In this document: positions 1-8,529 of the stretch, in pieces
Position numbering within the stretch: position 1 is the first letter of the stretch
Layout of the letters: each line of letters opens with the position of its first letter
Translations under genes and position numbers: made by a program
Notes under the pieces: generated by a model
What the model was told of the DNA's origin: nothing
What the model saw: only the letters and a program-made list of their open reading frames with translations
Database searches by the model: none
Origin: Marinobacter sp. LV10R510-11A
GTDB lineage: Bacteria > Pseudomonadota > Gammaproteobacteria > Pseudomonadales > Oleiphilaceae
Direction of reading: 5' to 3'
Assembly: GCF_900215155.1 (NCBI RefSeq)
Contig: NZ_LT907980.1
Span: forward strand, 1,116,001-1,180,000
DNA: 64,000 nt

Positions 1-1731
1 CACGCCGAGCTGGCCCGGTTTGCGGTTATTGGTTTGTTACTGTCGGCACTGACAGGTAGCTACATGTCTGCGGTAAGGTTTGGCCTTCTACCGGAGGCTG
101 CCACTGCGGAGCCGTCATTTCCGGCGGAGGTTTCAGGTGGCACACCGTTACCGGTGAGCTCTCTGATCGCGCTAAAAAACGTGGATGCCAACGAGCTGCG
201 TGAGCTGGTGTTCCCTTATCCGGACGATCCCAGTGACGTCTATTCCCTGAACACCACTAAGGGCTCCGGGTTCGTTGATCAGTCAACCGGAGAATTACTG
301 CAATACCAGCCACGTTCTGCCGGTAACCAGTTCCAGCACTGGATGATCCGCTTGCATACGAGTGAAGGCCTGTGGTGGTTAGGCCTGATTCTCGGGATGG
401 CTGCGCTGACCGTGCCGGCACTGTCATTTACTGGCATACAGATCTGGTGGAAGCGACGTTCATCATCCGTGCGTCTTGATGAAGGCGCCAGCATCGAAGC
501 GGCGGATGTAGTAATTCTGGTGGGTTCGGAAGGCAATACCACCTGGGGTTTTGCCAAGGATCTCCAAGGTAAGCTCAGTCAGGCCGGCAAGAAGGTACAT
601 TGTGCGCCAATGAATGACCTGGCAGAGCGCTATCCCCAAGCGTCTGTGCTTTTTGTTCTGACATCAACCTACGGTGACGGCGACGCGCCCTCATCCGCCA
701 GTCAGTTCATGACTCGACTTGCACGCTTTCAGGCGCATGACGGATTGGCGTTTGCAGTTCTGGGATTTGGTGACCAACAGTTCCCAAAATTTTGCCAGTT
801 TGCGGTGGATGTGGGTGCTGCCCTAAGTAGCAAAGGCCTGCACCAAATGCATCCCGTTACCCTAATCGATCGCCGTTCCGCACTGCAGTTTCGGGAATGG
901 GGCGAGGCTATCAGCGAGCCCATGGGCATCTCTCTGGCACTGACTCATAATCCTGCGCCCGCCGTCACATCGGAGTTCGAGCTTGTTGAACGTGTTGACT
1001 ATGGCGTTGCGGTAAACGCGCCTACCAGCATATTACGTTTCAAACCGGTACAAGACCGTAGAAACCTCTGGCAGATGTTGTCTTTCAGAAGCCGGTCACA
1101 CCGGCCGAGTTTCGAGGCAGGCGACTTGTTTGGCGTTGCGCCACCAGGGGATAACACGGCCCGATTGTATTCGCTGGCGTCTTCTGACTCAGATGGGCAG
1201 TTGGAAATCTGCGTGCGAAAACAGACCCATGGCCTGTGTTCAGGTTACCTGCACAGCCTCACACCGGGAGATCAGATTACCGGGTTTATTCAACAAAACC
1301 CGGGCTTTCGTCCAGCGGGTGGTGCGACACCCATTATTCTCATTGGTGCCGGCGCGGGCATCGGCCCACTGGCCGGTTTTATCCGAAAAAATACCGATCT
1401 GAGCCCAATGTACCTGTATTGGGGCGGACGCAATCCGCAATCGGATTTCCTCTATCAACCGGAGCTTGGCGGTTATCTGAATGACCACCGCCTTACGGGG
1501 TTGAATACGGCGTTTTCACGATCGGCAGAAAAAGCCTATGTTCAGGACGCCATCATTGCTGATGAAACCGAGTTGCGACAACTGATTGAGAAAGGTGCCC
1601 AGGTGCTGGTATGTGGAGGACGGGGCATGGCCTCTGGTGTAAGCCAAGTATTTGACTCCATTCTCAAGCCATTGCACTTGGATGTAGATGCGTTAAGAAC
1701 CGAGGGGCGCTACCTGGAGGATGTCTACTAA
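1..1731 (+). CDS. PepSY / flavodoxin / FAD-NAD(P)H reductase fusion (5' end outside window)
   Basis: The reading frame is open from base 1, so the start lies before the window. Within the visible part there is a PepSY-type membrane segment (hydrophobic stretch near VIGLLL and a second transmembrane helix around GLWWLGLILG). A flavodoxin-like domain follows (VILVGSEGNTT and the STYGDGDAP loop). The C-terminal half is a ferredoxin-reductase-like module with the FAD motif RLYSLASS and the nucleotide motif GAGAGIGPLAGF. Proteins with this layout are inner-membrane reductases that pass electrons from NAD(P)H through FAD and FMN, and are often found with siderophore or iron-uptake genes. No such neighbour is visible here because the upstream side is cut off. 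The fusion is clear; the physiological substrate is inferred. Confidence 0.85.
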   Translation, partial: HAELARFAVIGLLLSALTGSYMSAVRFGLLPEAATAEPSFPAEVSGGTPLPVSSLIALKNVDANELRELVFPYPDDPSDVYSLNTTKGSGFVDQSTGELLQYQPRSAGNQFQHWMIRLHTSEGLWWLGLILGMAALTVPALSFTGIQIWWKRRSSSVRLDEGASIEAADVVILVGSEGNTTWGFAKDLQGKLSQAGKKVHCAPMNDLAERYPQASVLFVLTSTYGDGDAPSSASQFMTRLARFQAHDGLAFAVLGFGDQQFPKFCQFAVDVGAALSSKGLHQMHPVTLIDRRSALQFREWGEAISEPMGISLALTHNPAPAVTSEFELVERVDYGVAVNAPTSILRFKPVQDRRNLWQMLSFRSRSHRPSFEAGDLFGVAPPGDNTARLYSLASSDSDGQLEICVRKQTHGLCSGYLHSLTPGDQITGFIQQNPGFRPAGGATPIILIGAGAGIGPLAGFIRKNTDLSPMYLYWGGRNPQSDFLYQPELGGYLNDHRLTGLNTAFSRSAEKAYVQDAIIADETELRQLIEKGAQVLVCGGRGMASGVSQVFDSILKPLHLDVDALRTEGRYLEDVY

Positions 1732-1839
1732 TCGCTGTGCCTGAAGGCTCTACTACCGTACGGCCTAAGAGCGATGTCAAAACGCATGCTAGTATCAAAG
1801 GCGAACAAATCGAACAAATCGGACAACTTGGAGGGCGCT

Positions 1840-2865
1840 ATGCAACTCGGAATGATCGGTCTTGGGCGCATGGGTGCGAGTATGACGCGACGCCTGATGG
1901 CTCATCAGCATACCTGCGTTGTTCACGACACGCGCCCTGAAGCGGCAGCGCCACTTGGTAAACTAGGTGCGGTAAGCGCGACATCGATCGAAGATCTGGT
2001 AATGAAGATGGATCCGCCACGGGCGATCTGGCTGATGTTACCGGCGGCGGTTGTCGACTCTGCCCTCGATGAGTTAACCACGTACTTGGAACCCGGCGAT
2101 ATTGTGATCGACGGCGGCAACTCTTTCTACCGGGACGATATCGTTCGCGCGCGTAAGCTCGCACTCACCGGCATTCATTATGTCGATGTTGGTACGAGTG
2201 GCGGTGTCGCCGGCGAAACACGCGGCTATTGCCTGATGATCGGTGGCGATATCAGGATTGTGTCCCACCTAGAACCGCTCTTCTCTGCCCTCGCCCCAGG
2301 CGTTGAAGCAGCAGAACGCACACCTGGGCGCCACGGCAAACCCAGCGAGTCCGAGCAGGGTTTTCTGCACTGTGGCGCGAGCGGCGCCGGGCATTTCGTG
2401 AAGATGGTACACAATGGGATCGAATACGGAGTGATGGCGGCCTATGCTGAGGGGTTAGACATTCTGCGCCATGCCGATATCGGCCTTCGCCCGAGAATAC
2501 GCGATGCCGAGACCACACCTCTGCGCGATCCCGAGTTTTACCAATACCAGCTGGATCTACCCGAGATCGCCGAAGTTTGGCGCCGCGGCAGCGTTATCGG
2601 CTCCTGGCTACTCGATCTAACCGCCAGTGCGCTGCTGAAAGATCCAACGTTGTCCACCTACGATGGCCGTGTGTCGGATTCGGGTGAAGGCCGCTGGACC
2701 ATCCAGGCGGCGATTGACGAAGCGGTGCCGGCGCATGTGCTAACAGCCGCGTTGTACGAACGTTTTTCCTCCCGTGGCGAAGCAGACTTTGCCAATCGTG
2801 TGCTTTCTGCCATGCGCCATGAGTTCGGTGGTCATATGGAGAAACCGCCAGAGGCGCCGGAATGA
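1840..2865 (+). CDS. gnd: 6-phosphogluconate dehydrogenase, decarboxylating (GndA/YqeC type)
   Basis: About 341 residues, the length of the short bacterial Gnd class rather than the 470-residue E. coli type. The N-terminus is a Rossmann fold ([11 protein letters not shown]). The substrate and catalytic segments are visible: [10 protein letters not shown], the DVGTSGGV loop, and the catalytic region [20 protein letters not shown] containing the Lys and Asn. It should convert 6-phosphogluconate to ribulose 5-phosphate, CO2 and NAD(P)H in the cytoplasm. The ATG at 1840 is preceded by TTGGAGGG at good spacing. An upstream in-frame ATG at 1774 would add 22 poorly structured residues, so I reject it. 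No zwf or other pentose-phosphate gene is adjacent. Confidence 0.92.
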   Translation: MQLGMIGLGRMGASMTRRLMAHQHTCVVHDTRPEAAAPLGKLGAVSATSIEDLVMKMDPPRAIWLMLPAAVVDSALDELTTYLEPGDIVIDGGNSFYRDDIVRARKLALTGIHYVDVGTSGGVAGETRGYCLMIGGDIRIVSHLEPLFSALAPGVEAAERTPGRHGKPSESEQGFLHCGASGAGHFVKMVHNGIEYGVMAAYAEGLDILRHADIGLRPRIRDAETTPLRDPEFYQYQLDLPEIAEVWRRGSVIGSWLLDLTASALLKDPTLSTYDGRVSDSGEGRWTIQAAIDEAVPAHVLTAALYERFSSRGEADFANRVLSAMRHEFGGHMEKPPEAPE

Positions 2866-2952
2866 ATTCGGCGTCGGCAACATCACCTTGAAACTGCGGC
2901 TACCGTCTCCGGAACGCTGCTACGGTCGTATGAATAGGGGCCTTGATATACA

Positions 2953-4194
2953 ATGGCCGACCGCCATTTTACCGCTCCCGAGGCCCTTTACTTCATGCCC
3001 GAACCCTCTCCTGCCGAGACCACCTATTCACGCAATAAAGTCATCCTGATTATATTTTCCCTCGCCATGGGCGGGTTCGGGATTGGCACCGGTGAGTTCG
3101 CCATTATGGGGCTGATGCCAAACGTAGCGCTGGATTTCGGCGTTACCGAGCCCCAGGTTGGGCACCTGATCAGTGCATATGCGTTAGGGGTTGTTGTCGG
3201 CGCGCCTGTGCTCGCAATCTTTGGGGCCCAGCTATTTCGCAAACATCTGCTCATTGCGCTGATGGCTTTTTATGCGGTGGGTAATTTCGCAAGCGCCATG
3301 GCCGGCAGTTATGAAACGCTGATGATGTCCCGGTTTATTGCCGGCTTACCTCACGGTGCCTACTTCGGTGTTGCCGCCCTGGTAGCCGCATCGCTGGTGC
3401 CGCTAAATCAAAGAGCCAAAGCCGTAAGCTATATTATGATGGGCCTCGCACTGGCCTTATTGTTCGGTAACCCACTGGCCACTTTGATGGGGCAACACTT
3501 AGAATGGCGATACGCGTTTGGTTTCGTCGCCTGTGTCGCCGCGCTTACCACGGTTCTTATTTTCTTTATTCTGCCCTTAAACCGCGACGAAGTGCGCCAC
3601 AGCTCTTTGAGCGAATTACGTGCGTTCAATCGACCGGAAATATGGTACCCCTTAGCCATCGGGTCAGTAGGGTTTGCTGGCATGTTCTGCGTATTCAGTT
3701 ACTTGGCGCCAACACTTCTGAACGTTACTGAGGTAGAGCCGATATGGATTCCTATCGCCTTATTTGTATTTGGCCTGGGCGGCTTTGTCGGCAACATGTT
3801 GGGCGGCTGGTTGTTTGATCGTTTTAAATTCAAAAGTGTCGGGCTGATTCTGCTGTGGGCCGCCGTTATGCTGGCACTGTTCCCGCTTGCAACGGGGGCC
3901 ATCTGGAGCATTCTAATCGCCTGCTTTTTGGTCGCACTCATGGTGGCCATGGGCCCTGCCCTACAGACTCATTTGATGGATGTTGCGCACGGTGCTCAAA
4001 CCCTGGCGGCGGCCTCTCACCATGCGGCTTTCAATCTTGCCAATGCGATCGGCCCTTGGTTAGGCGGTATGGCCATCAGCGCCGGTATGGGCTGGCACGT
4101 TACCGGCTATGTGGGTTCCGCCACGGCAGTGGCAGGCTTAGTTGTCTTCTTTATGGCGCAGAAGCAGCTAAATAACAAAGCTGCTTGTTCCTAA
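2953..4194 (+). CDS. MFS transporter, DHA1 family (AraJ/YdhP-like exporter)
   Basis: A 413-residue integral membrane protein with about 12 hydrophobic helices. The N-terminal signature GTGEFAIMGLMPNVA and the motif RFIAGLPHGAYFG are typical of the AraJ/YdhP branch of drug:H+ antiporters (DHA1). The family exports small compounds such as sugars or drugs using the proton gradient, and the substrate cannot be read from sequence. A GGGG run lies about 12 bases before the ATG at 2953. A second ATG at 2995 (MPEPSP) is also possible and would remove only a non-hydrophobic leader. It stands alone, 87 bases after gnd and on the same strand. Confidence 0.88.
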   Translation: MADRHFTAPEALYFMPEPSPAETTYSRNKVILIIFSLAMGGFGIGTGEFAIMGLMPNVALDFGVTEPQVGHLISAYALGVVVGAPVLAIFGAQLFRKHLLIALMAFYAVGNFASAMAGSYETLMMSRFIAGLPHGAYFGVAALVAASLVPLNQRAKAVSYIMMGLALALLFGNPLATLMGQHLEWRYAFGFVACVAALTTVLIFFILPLNRDEVRHSSLSELRAFNRPEIWYPLAIGSVGFAGMFCVFSYLAPTLLNVTEVEPIWIPIALFVFGLGGFVGNMLGGWLFDRFKFKSVGLILLWAAVMLALFPLATGAIWSILIACFLVALMVAMGPALQTHLMDVAHGAQTLAAASHHAAFNLANAIGPWLGGMAISAGMGWHVTGYVGSATAVAGLVVFFMAQKQLNNKAACS

Positions 4195-4286
4195 CTCCGC
4201 TGAACTGAATCACCGCAATTTTGTTCAATACTTCACACTGACGCTATCGCAAACTTCAGCAGGAGCCAATAAACAAAGAGCAAACC

Positions 4287-4880
4287 ATGACAACCTCATT
4301 GATCTTACCAATGACAGCATTCGCCCTTGCGGCATCCATCACCCCCGGGCCCGTAAACCTAGTGTGCCTAAGCAGCGGTGCCAACTATCCGCTAGCCAGA
4401 GGGCTGATTTTCGCCGCCGGCGCCACTTTGGGCTTCATCGTCCTCTTCGTTACCATAGGCTTGGGACTCTATTCGGTGCTGACGGTTATACCGGGGTTCA
4501 ACGCAACCTTGCGCTGGGCCGGCGTCGCATTCTTGCTCTATTTGAGTGTTCAGCTGTTTCGCGATGATGGGCATCTGGCAGAACGTGAAACCCACAAAGC
4601 ACCGGGCTTTATTACCGGCGCGATCATGCAGTGGCTCAACCCCAAAGCCTGGCTGGCATCGGCTTCGGGCATTGGGGCTTACATCAGGGGTAACGATCTA
4701 CAGGAAGTCTTCATTTTTGCTGCGCTCTATTTACCCATCTGCTGGCTGTCGCTGAGTTGCTGGGTTTACGCGGGCGCTTTTCTGCGTAGGTACATCCAGC
4801 GCCCGGTTGTACTGATCATACTAAACCGCGCACTCGCACTGTTACTTGCCGCCAGTTGTGTCTATCTGCTGATTGAGTAA
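4287..4880 (+). CDS. LysE/RhtB family amino-acid exporter
   Basis: 197 residues with about six hydrophobic helices and the family hallmark ITPGPVNLVCLSSG near the N-terminus. The central WLNPKAWL motif is also typical. LysE/RhtB proteins export amino acids or analogues across the inner membrane by proton or sodium exchange. The 3' end overlaps the 3' end of the convergent AraC-family gene by 39 bases. LysE exporters are often paired with an AraC regulator that controls them, so a regulator-exporter pair is a reasonable inference. The exported compound is unknown. Confidence 0.9.
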   Translation: MTTSLILPMTAFALAASITPGPVNLVCLSSGANYPLARGLIFAAGATLGFIVLFVTIGLGLYSVLTVIPGFNATLRWAGVAFLLYLSVQLFRDDGHLAERETHKAPGFITGAIMQWLNPKAWLASASGIGAYIRGNDLQEVFIFAALYLPICWLSLSCWVYAGAFLRRYIQRPVVLIILNRALALLLAASCVYLLIE

Positions 4881-5699
4881 GGACTGTCGATACTGCTTCG
4901 GTGTGGCAGCTAGCAATTTCTTGAAGGTGCGTTGAAAATGCGGCTGATCAGCAAATCCGACATTAAGCGCGGTTTCGGCAATTGGCTTGCCATGCTTCAG
5001 CTCCTGTTGTCCGCGTTGTATCCGGTAATTGATCAGATACGCATGTGGCGTTAAACCAAAGTGACGTTTGAAGGAGCGGATGAGATGCCCGGGGCTGAAG
5101 CCCGAGCGCTCGCACAACGTATCCAAAGACACATCCACAGCTGCATGAGCCCTCAAGTAATCGGCCAGCGCTTGAAAGTTATCGGGCGTTTTCGATACGG
5201 GTTCGGACGCTTGGCCTGACAGTTCGTGCATCAAGGCAGTGAGGTACTCCACAACAACCGTTTGTTTTTCTAGCAGCTCTCGATTCGAATCCAGCAGGCA
5301 TTCCGCCATCCGACAATAACCTGTATACCACTTGTGATCAGAGATGATGGCTGTCGAGATATCCTGCCAACAAGGTGTGCCCAGGAGCCCAGACTCATAT
5401 CGCAACTTGGTTAACCAGTCCGTGTCGATATACAGCATCAGGTAGCCCCAAGGCTGATTATCGATCGGGTTACAGGCGTGAACCCAATTTGGGTTGATAA
5501 CTACCAAGGCCCCTGCACTGACCTCAAACTGATCACTTCGATAGAGGAACGTGCTCTTTCCCTCGGTTATGGCACCCAAGGACCATTGGGTATGACTGTG
5601 TGGGGCGTAGCAGACCTTTCGCCCGTCCCCGACCTTTCGTAGCTCCACATAGGGCATGCGTAAATCGCGCCAGAACATAGGTTTGCTTGGATCGTTCAT
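4842..5699 (-). CDS. AraC-family transcriptional regulator with cupin sensor domain
   Basis: 285 residues. The N-terminal half resembles the AraC arabinose-binding cupin (PHSHTQWSLGAITEG, then VINPNWVHACNP). The C-terminal half carries two helix-turn-helix motifs: LDTLCERSGFSPGHLIRSFKRHFG and the second HTH ending NVGFADQPHFQRTFKKLLAATPKQYR. This is the AraC/XylS DNA-binding layout. I place the start at the ATG at 5699 (MNDPSKPMF); an earlier in-frame ATG at 5798 would add a Lys/Arg-rich tail absent from such proteins. It is convergent with, and overlaps, the LysE exporter gene and may control it. It is the last normal chromosomal gene before the cassette array. Confidence 0.88.
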   Translation of the reverse strand: MNDPSKPMFWRDLRMPYVELRKVGDGRKVCYAPHSHTQWSLGAITEGKSTFLYRSDQFEVSAGALVVINPNWVHACNPIDNQPWGYLMLYIDTDWLTKLRYESGLLGTPCWQDISTAIISDHKWYTGYCRMAECLLDSNRELLEKQTVVVEYLTALMHELSGQASEPVSKTPDNFQALADYLRAHAAVDVSLDTLCERSGFSPGHLIRSFKRHFGLTPHAYLINYRIQRGQQELKHGKPIAETALNVGFADQPHFQRTFKKLLAATPKQYRQSLLNQQIDTTGGK

Positions 5700-5855
5700 C
5701 ACCTGCTGACACTCTGGTTGTTTGCTTAATGCTAACGGGTTTGACTCGGTTTTCTGTCTTTTCGATTTCTTCGCGTGCCGCTTCACGTAAGGGCCCAACT
5801 TTACCGTAAAGTCTCAGGCGATTGGCCAGTGAGAAAATTGCCCGGCAGCAGCTGG

Positions 5856-6041
5856 TTATGCAATGTGCTGGCTAAATGAGCTCTGAATCTCGCAAGCTGA
5901 TGCGGATTTATTAAGATCCTTAAACCAAGACCAAAGTTCAGGAGCTTTCCTGGCTTCTTGCGCGAAACATGCATCACAAAAAAAGACAAACGCCAAAATC
6001 CACTTTTCACAAAAATTCCTTCTCTTGAGCATTATTCCCAA
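5856..6041 (-). CDS. Small hypothetical protein, possible secreted cassette product
   Basis: A 61-codon frame. It starts with basic residues, then a hydrophobic run (WILAFVFFCDACFA) that could be a signal peptide cleaved before QEARKAPEL, leaving a mature peptide of about 35 residues. Its stop (TAA) lies inside GTTATGC at 5855-5861, the same arrangement seen in well-supported cassettes of this array, so it may be the outermost surviving cassette. An overlapping frame with a GTG start and a GGAG-like site (ending near 5801) is also open, so the coding frame is not certain. I do not recognise the family. Confidence 0.35.
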   Translation of the reverse strand: MGIMLKRRNFCEKWILAFVFFCDACFAQEARKAPELWSWFKDLNKSASACEIQSSFSQHIA

Positions 6042-6101
6042 AGCGCAGCCTCTGAGGCCAGCTTGGGATGAGTGGCCTGCGTCAAGGATAATAGCAAGCA
6101 G

Positions 6102-6272
6102 CTAGTCTTTTTTGTCTATCGTTATCTCAATAGATTTACTATCACCAGCAAACCATTTCTGAACATACAAAGTACCCACGATAGGAGCAGTTCCTTCATC
6201 AGGGATCTCCTTATAGCGAACACTGTTTTTTGTGTCTTTCTCGTATTCAAACATTACTACTTTCTTCGTCAT
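6102..6272 (-). CDS. Small conserved hypothetical protein (56 aa)
   Basis: A 56-residue frame starting at the ATG at 6272 with a GGGGAA ribosome-binding site 8 bases upstream. The sequence begins MTKKVVMFEYEKDTKNSV and contains PIVGTLYVQKWFAGD. This pattern of short beta strands resembles a family of tiny uncharacterised bacterial proteins carrying EKxTKNxxRY and GTLYVQKW motifs; this is recognition from memory, not a search. It lies on the cassette strand between an attC-like sequence (6287-6339) and the small gene at 5856. No function is known to me. Confidence 0.6.
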   Translation of the reverse strand: MTKKVVMFEYEKDTKNSVRYKEIPDEGTAPIVGTLYVQKWFAGDSKSIEITIDKKD

Positions 6273-6286
6273 GAAATTTTCCCCAA

Positions 6287-6339
6287 AACTAACGTCGAAA
6301 ACCTAGGTTGCCAAGGCTCGCATATGCGTATGGTTGACT
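6287..6339 (-). repeat. Candidate attC site (diverged)
   Basis: Begins AACTAAC and ends GTTGACT on the plus strand, with the palindrome AACCTAGGTT between them. It lies just beyond the stop of the truncated acetyltransferase gene, the position expected for an attC. The core has one mismatch to GTTRRRY and the length is near the minimum, so this is a weak call. Confidence 0.45.
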
Positions 6340-6345
6340 GCCCTA

Positions 6346-6534
6346 TTATGCGGATTCGATATCTCCAGCACGACTTTTACGATAGATCCGAACGTCCCAG
6401 TCACGATATTTCGCATAGGCATCAATTTTAAGCCCGACCTTCTCAGCCACACGGGCAGAGGCTAAACGACGCGCAGCAACATCATTCAATGTGAACTCCC
6501 GCAACAATAATCTTGATGTTTCAGCTATGATCAT
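6346..6534 (-). pseudogene. GNAT acetyltransferase with internal deletion
   Basis: The 62-codon frame joins a typical RimJ/GNAT N-terminus (MIIAETSRLLLREFTLNDV) directly to a typical GNAT C-terminus (SARVAEKVGLK and YRDWDVRIYRKSR). The roughly 100 residues between them, which include the acetyl-CoA loop in normal family members of about 170 residues, are missing. The junction keeps the reading frame, suggesting one in-frame deletion. The product cannot be a working acetyltransferase. It sits on the cassette strand in the degraded left part of the array. Confidence 0.7.
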
Positions 6535-6555
6535 GCCTCTGTCCTTGATGCATCT

Positions 6556-6655
6556 TTAAATCTTTGCACCGTCCAAGTCATCGACCTCAATCCACAGATC
6601 AGGCACGGAGGTTCCGGAGCCTCCTTCCGAAGCGACGCTGCAAACGCTCTGACTT
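6556..6655 (-). pseudogene. Possible remnant of a VOC/glyoxalase-family gene
   Basis: One minus-strand frame of about 32 codons ends in VPDLWIEVDDLDGAKI, resembling a beta strand plus helix of vicinal-oxygen-chelate (glyoxalase/bleomycin-resistance) proteins. The frame is closed upstream by a stop and is far shorter than the family's 120-140 residues. It lies between the truncated acetyltransferase and the attC at 6724, in a stretch with no intact gene. The family assignment rests on one short motif and is tentative. Confidence 0.25.
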
Positions 6656-6723
6656 TAGTAATAACTTGCTCAACACGCTGAGGTGCCTTTACGTCATCGG
6701 TGGTCTTTTGAAGCGTGCTGCCT

Positions 6724-6806
6724 GCTTAACAAAACCACCACGCGCGGTTAACGGATGAAGGCGAAGCCGTAACGAAAAGGTGTCGCCGTGTTTGGCATTG
6801 TTATAG
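6724..6806 (-). repeat. attC site of the dehydratase cassette
   Basis: Plus-strand GCTTAAC...GTTATAG around a body containing ATGAAGGCGAAGCCG and GTCGCCGTG. This matches the GGCGAAGCCGCAATG-type attC repeated further right (for example 22989-23072). It lies immediately 3' of the dehydratase gene, as expected. Confidence 0.8.
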
Positions 6807-6812
6807 GAAGCC

Positions 6813-7727
6813 TTACCCTCTTCCCCATTTCCTGATCTGATCGATTGTAGAAGTAGCTCCGCCACATACAACTACCAAAATATTACTAAAATCTTTGAGT
6901 TCTGGTGCATTTTCATACGCTACTGCTAGGCTCGCACCACAGGCTGGTTCTACCAATATGCGATGGTCGTCAAGAAAACGTTCGCAAGCAGTCAGTGCAC
7001 TTTGATCTGAGACCACGACGCTCTGGATCGGATGGTTTTTAGACCACTGAAAAGCTTTCTCGCAAACACGCTTGGCACCAAGCGAGGTGGCGATGCTTGT
7101 TATCTGCTCCAGCTCAATGGTATGACCCGCTTTTACGGCTGCATGAAATGATGCAGCACCCGTAGTTTCTACGGCAAAAACAGGAACATCATTCCATCCA
7201 TTTCGATGTAGCCCTTCAACGACGCCTGACATAAGCCCACCGCCTCCAACGGAGAGTATGACAGCGTCGGGTTTAAGGCCGAAGCGAAAAACTTCGTCAA
7301 TTAATGTGGCGTGGCCTTGCCAAAGCAGTGGGTCATCAAAGGGATGGAGAAATGCATCCGATTCACCGATCAACGATTGCGCAAAAGCGTTGGCTTCTTG
7401 CCAAGAAGCGCCATGCACGATGACCTTCGCATTCTCCAGATGCAGGAGCGCTTTAGCTCTTTCAGTGGTAGTTTCAGGCACCACAACCGTAACCGGAACA
7501 CCTAGACGACGACCAGCGTACGCGACAGCCAGGCCAGCGTTTCCTCCAGAGGAGGAAACGAACCTACGGGCACCCCGAGCGATATAGGTCTCACACGCAT
7601 AACCGATGCCCCGGATCTTAAACGAACCAGGTGGTTGCAGTGCGTCAAGTTTAAGCCACACCGAACGCCCTGTGATGGCGCTCATTGCACGGGATTCAAC
7701 AAGCGGAGTTTCAATGTGTAGTGTCAT
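6813..7727 (-). CDS. PLP-dependent serine/threonine dehydratase-like protein
   Basis: 304 residues of the fold-type II PLP family. The Schiff-base lysine lies in PPGSFKIRG (Lys37), the phosphate/substrate loop is SSSGGNAGLAVAY, and a glycine-rich PLP-phosphate loop SVGGGGLMSG follows. Length and motifs fit the catabolic L-serine/L-threonine dehydratases (SdaA-unrelated, mammalian-like SDH class), which form pyruvate or 2-oxobutyrate plus ammonia. No regulatory ACT domain is present, consistent with a catabolic form. The start at 7727 has AGGT upstream; an earlier ATG at 7748 adds only seven residues. It is followed by an attC and is probably a cassette gene. Substrate choice is inferred. Confidence 0.85.
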   Translation of the reverse strand: MTLHIETPLVESRAMSAITGRSVWLKLDALQPPGSFKIRGIGYACETYIARGARRFVSSSGGNAGLAVAYAGRRLGVPVTVVVPETTTERAKALLHLENAKVIVHGASWQEANAFAQSLIGESDAFLHPFDDPLLWQGHATLIDEVFRFGLKPDAVILSVGGGGLMSGVVEGLHRNGWNDVPVFAVETTGAASFHAAVKAGHTIELEQITSIATSLGAKRVCEKAFQWSKNHPIQSVVVSDQSALTACERFLDDHRILVEPACGASLAVAYENAPELKDFSNILVVVCGGATSTIDQIRKWGRG

Positions 7728-7863
7728 AAGTACCTGTAACGTCTGCATTTACGGCTGGTTTGGAGCGCAGCGGAAATAACATCGACAATATATTTCCACG
7801 TATTATTATTTTCTTTGTTTTTTGAAAAATTTTAGCTATTTCAAGGCCGAGCGGCCTTTATCA

Positions 7864-8439
7864 TTAATTTAACTGGCTGGGCTTCCGCGCCAACATGGTC
7901 GCAAATTGTAATTGCGCGCCGTTATGCATCGTACCTACGTCTTCGTTGTACTTAATCAGTTCCCAACCCTCATAATCTTCACGCAACTGCCCTGCGTTTA
8001 AGGTAAATGGAAAACTAACTGGGCAAGGGTATTGCTCAGTACTCATGGCGCAAACAATCAGGTTATAGCCACCAGGTAAAGTACGCTCTTGTATGTTGGC
8101 AATAACAGCATCAACACGAGCTGGGCCAAGAAACATTAGGGTTACCGTGCAGGCAATAAAGCCATAATTCACACCAAGGCTCGCATGATTAATGTCGTAC
8201 ACTTCGGCCTTGATATTTGTCATCCCCTCTTCATTAATAATGTTTTCCAGCATATTAATGGCACTGGGATTAGCGTCTATCGCGGTAACGTTGAATCCGA
8301 GCTGGCCGAGGTACACAGCATTACGCCCGTTCGAACAACCCATATCTAACGTATCGCACGGCTCAATAATTTGGCAGGCCTCTACCACTTCACTATGCGC
8401 AGGATTTAAGCCGTAACGGCTATTGAGATCAACTGTCAT
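7864..8439 (-). CDS. tehB: TehB-like SAM-dependent methyltransferase (tellurite resistance)
   Basis: 191 residues. It has the SAM-binding glycine motif LDMGCSNGRNAVYLG, followed by VTAIDANPSAI, and the family-specific CTVTLMFL segment where TehB has VVLMFL. TehB methylates tellurite or related oxyanions using S-adenosylmethionine and so detoxifies them. The start at 8439 is an ATG; a GTG three codons upstream is possible. The bases 7845-7860 form an AAGGCC/GGCCTT hairpin just beyond the stop. No clear attC follows, so it is uncertain whether this is a cassette or sits with the dehydratase in one larger unit. Confidence 0.82.
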   Translation of the reverse strand: MTVDLNSRYGLNPAHSEVVEACQIIEPCDTLDMGCSNGRNAVYLGQLGFNVTAIDANPSAINMLENIINEEGMTNIKAEVYDINHASLGVNYGFIACTVTLMFLGPARVDAVIANIQERTLPGGYNLIVCAMSTEQYPCPVSFPFTLNAGQLREDYEGWELIKYNEDVGTMHNGAQLQFATMLARKPSQLN

Positions 8440-8529
8440 GGTAACCACTTAAATTTTGAAATGAGGGCTATCATCTTAACTACTAATGGCGGCCGACTAA
8501 AGAGGCTAAGAAGGCTTAGGTGATTAGTG

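Noticed and set aside
6040..6101. Possible further attC left of the 56-residue gene (GCCTCTGAGGCC and GTGGCCTGCG)
   Set aside because: It can form a hairpin but lacks recognisable core sites on either end.
6072..6431. 119-codon plus-strand frame
   Set aside because: It is the shadow of the 56-residue gene and the acetyltransferase remnant on the other strand, with no ribosome-binding site.
7845..7860. AAGGCC/GGCCTT hairpin after tehB considered as an attC
   Set aside because: It is too short and lacks core sites; at most it is a weak terminator.
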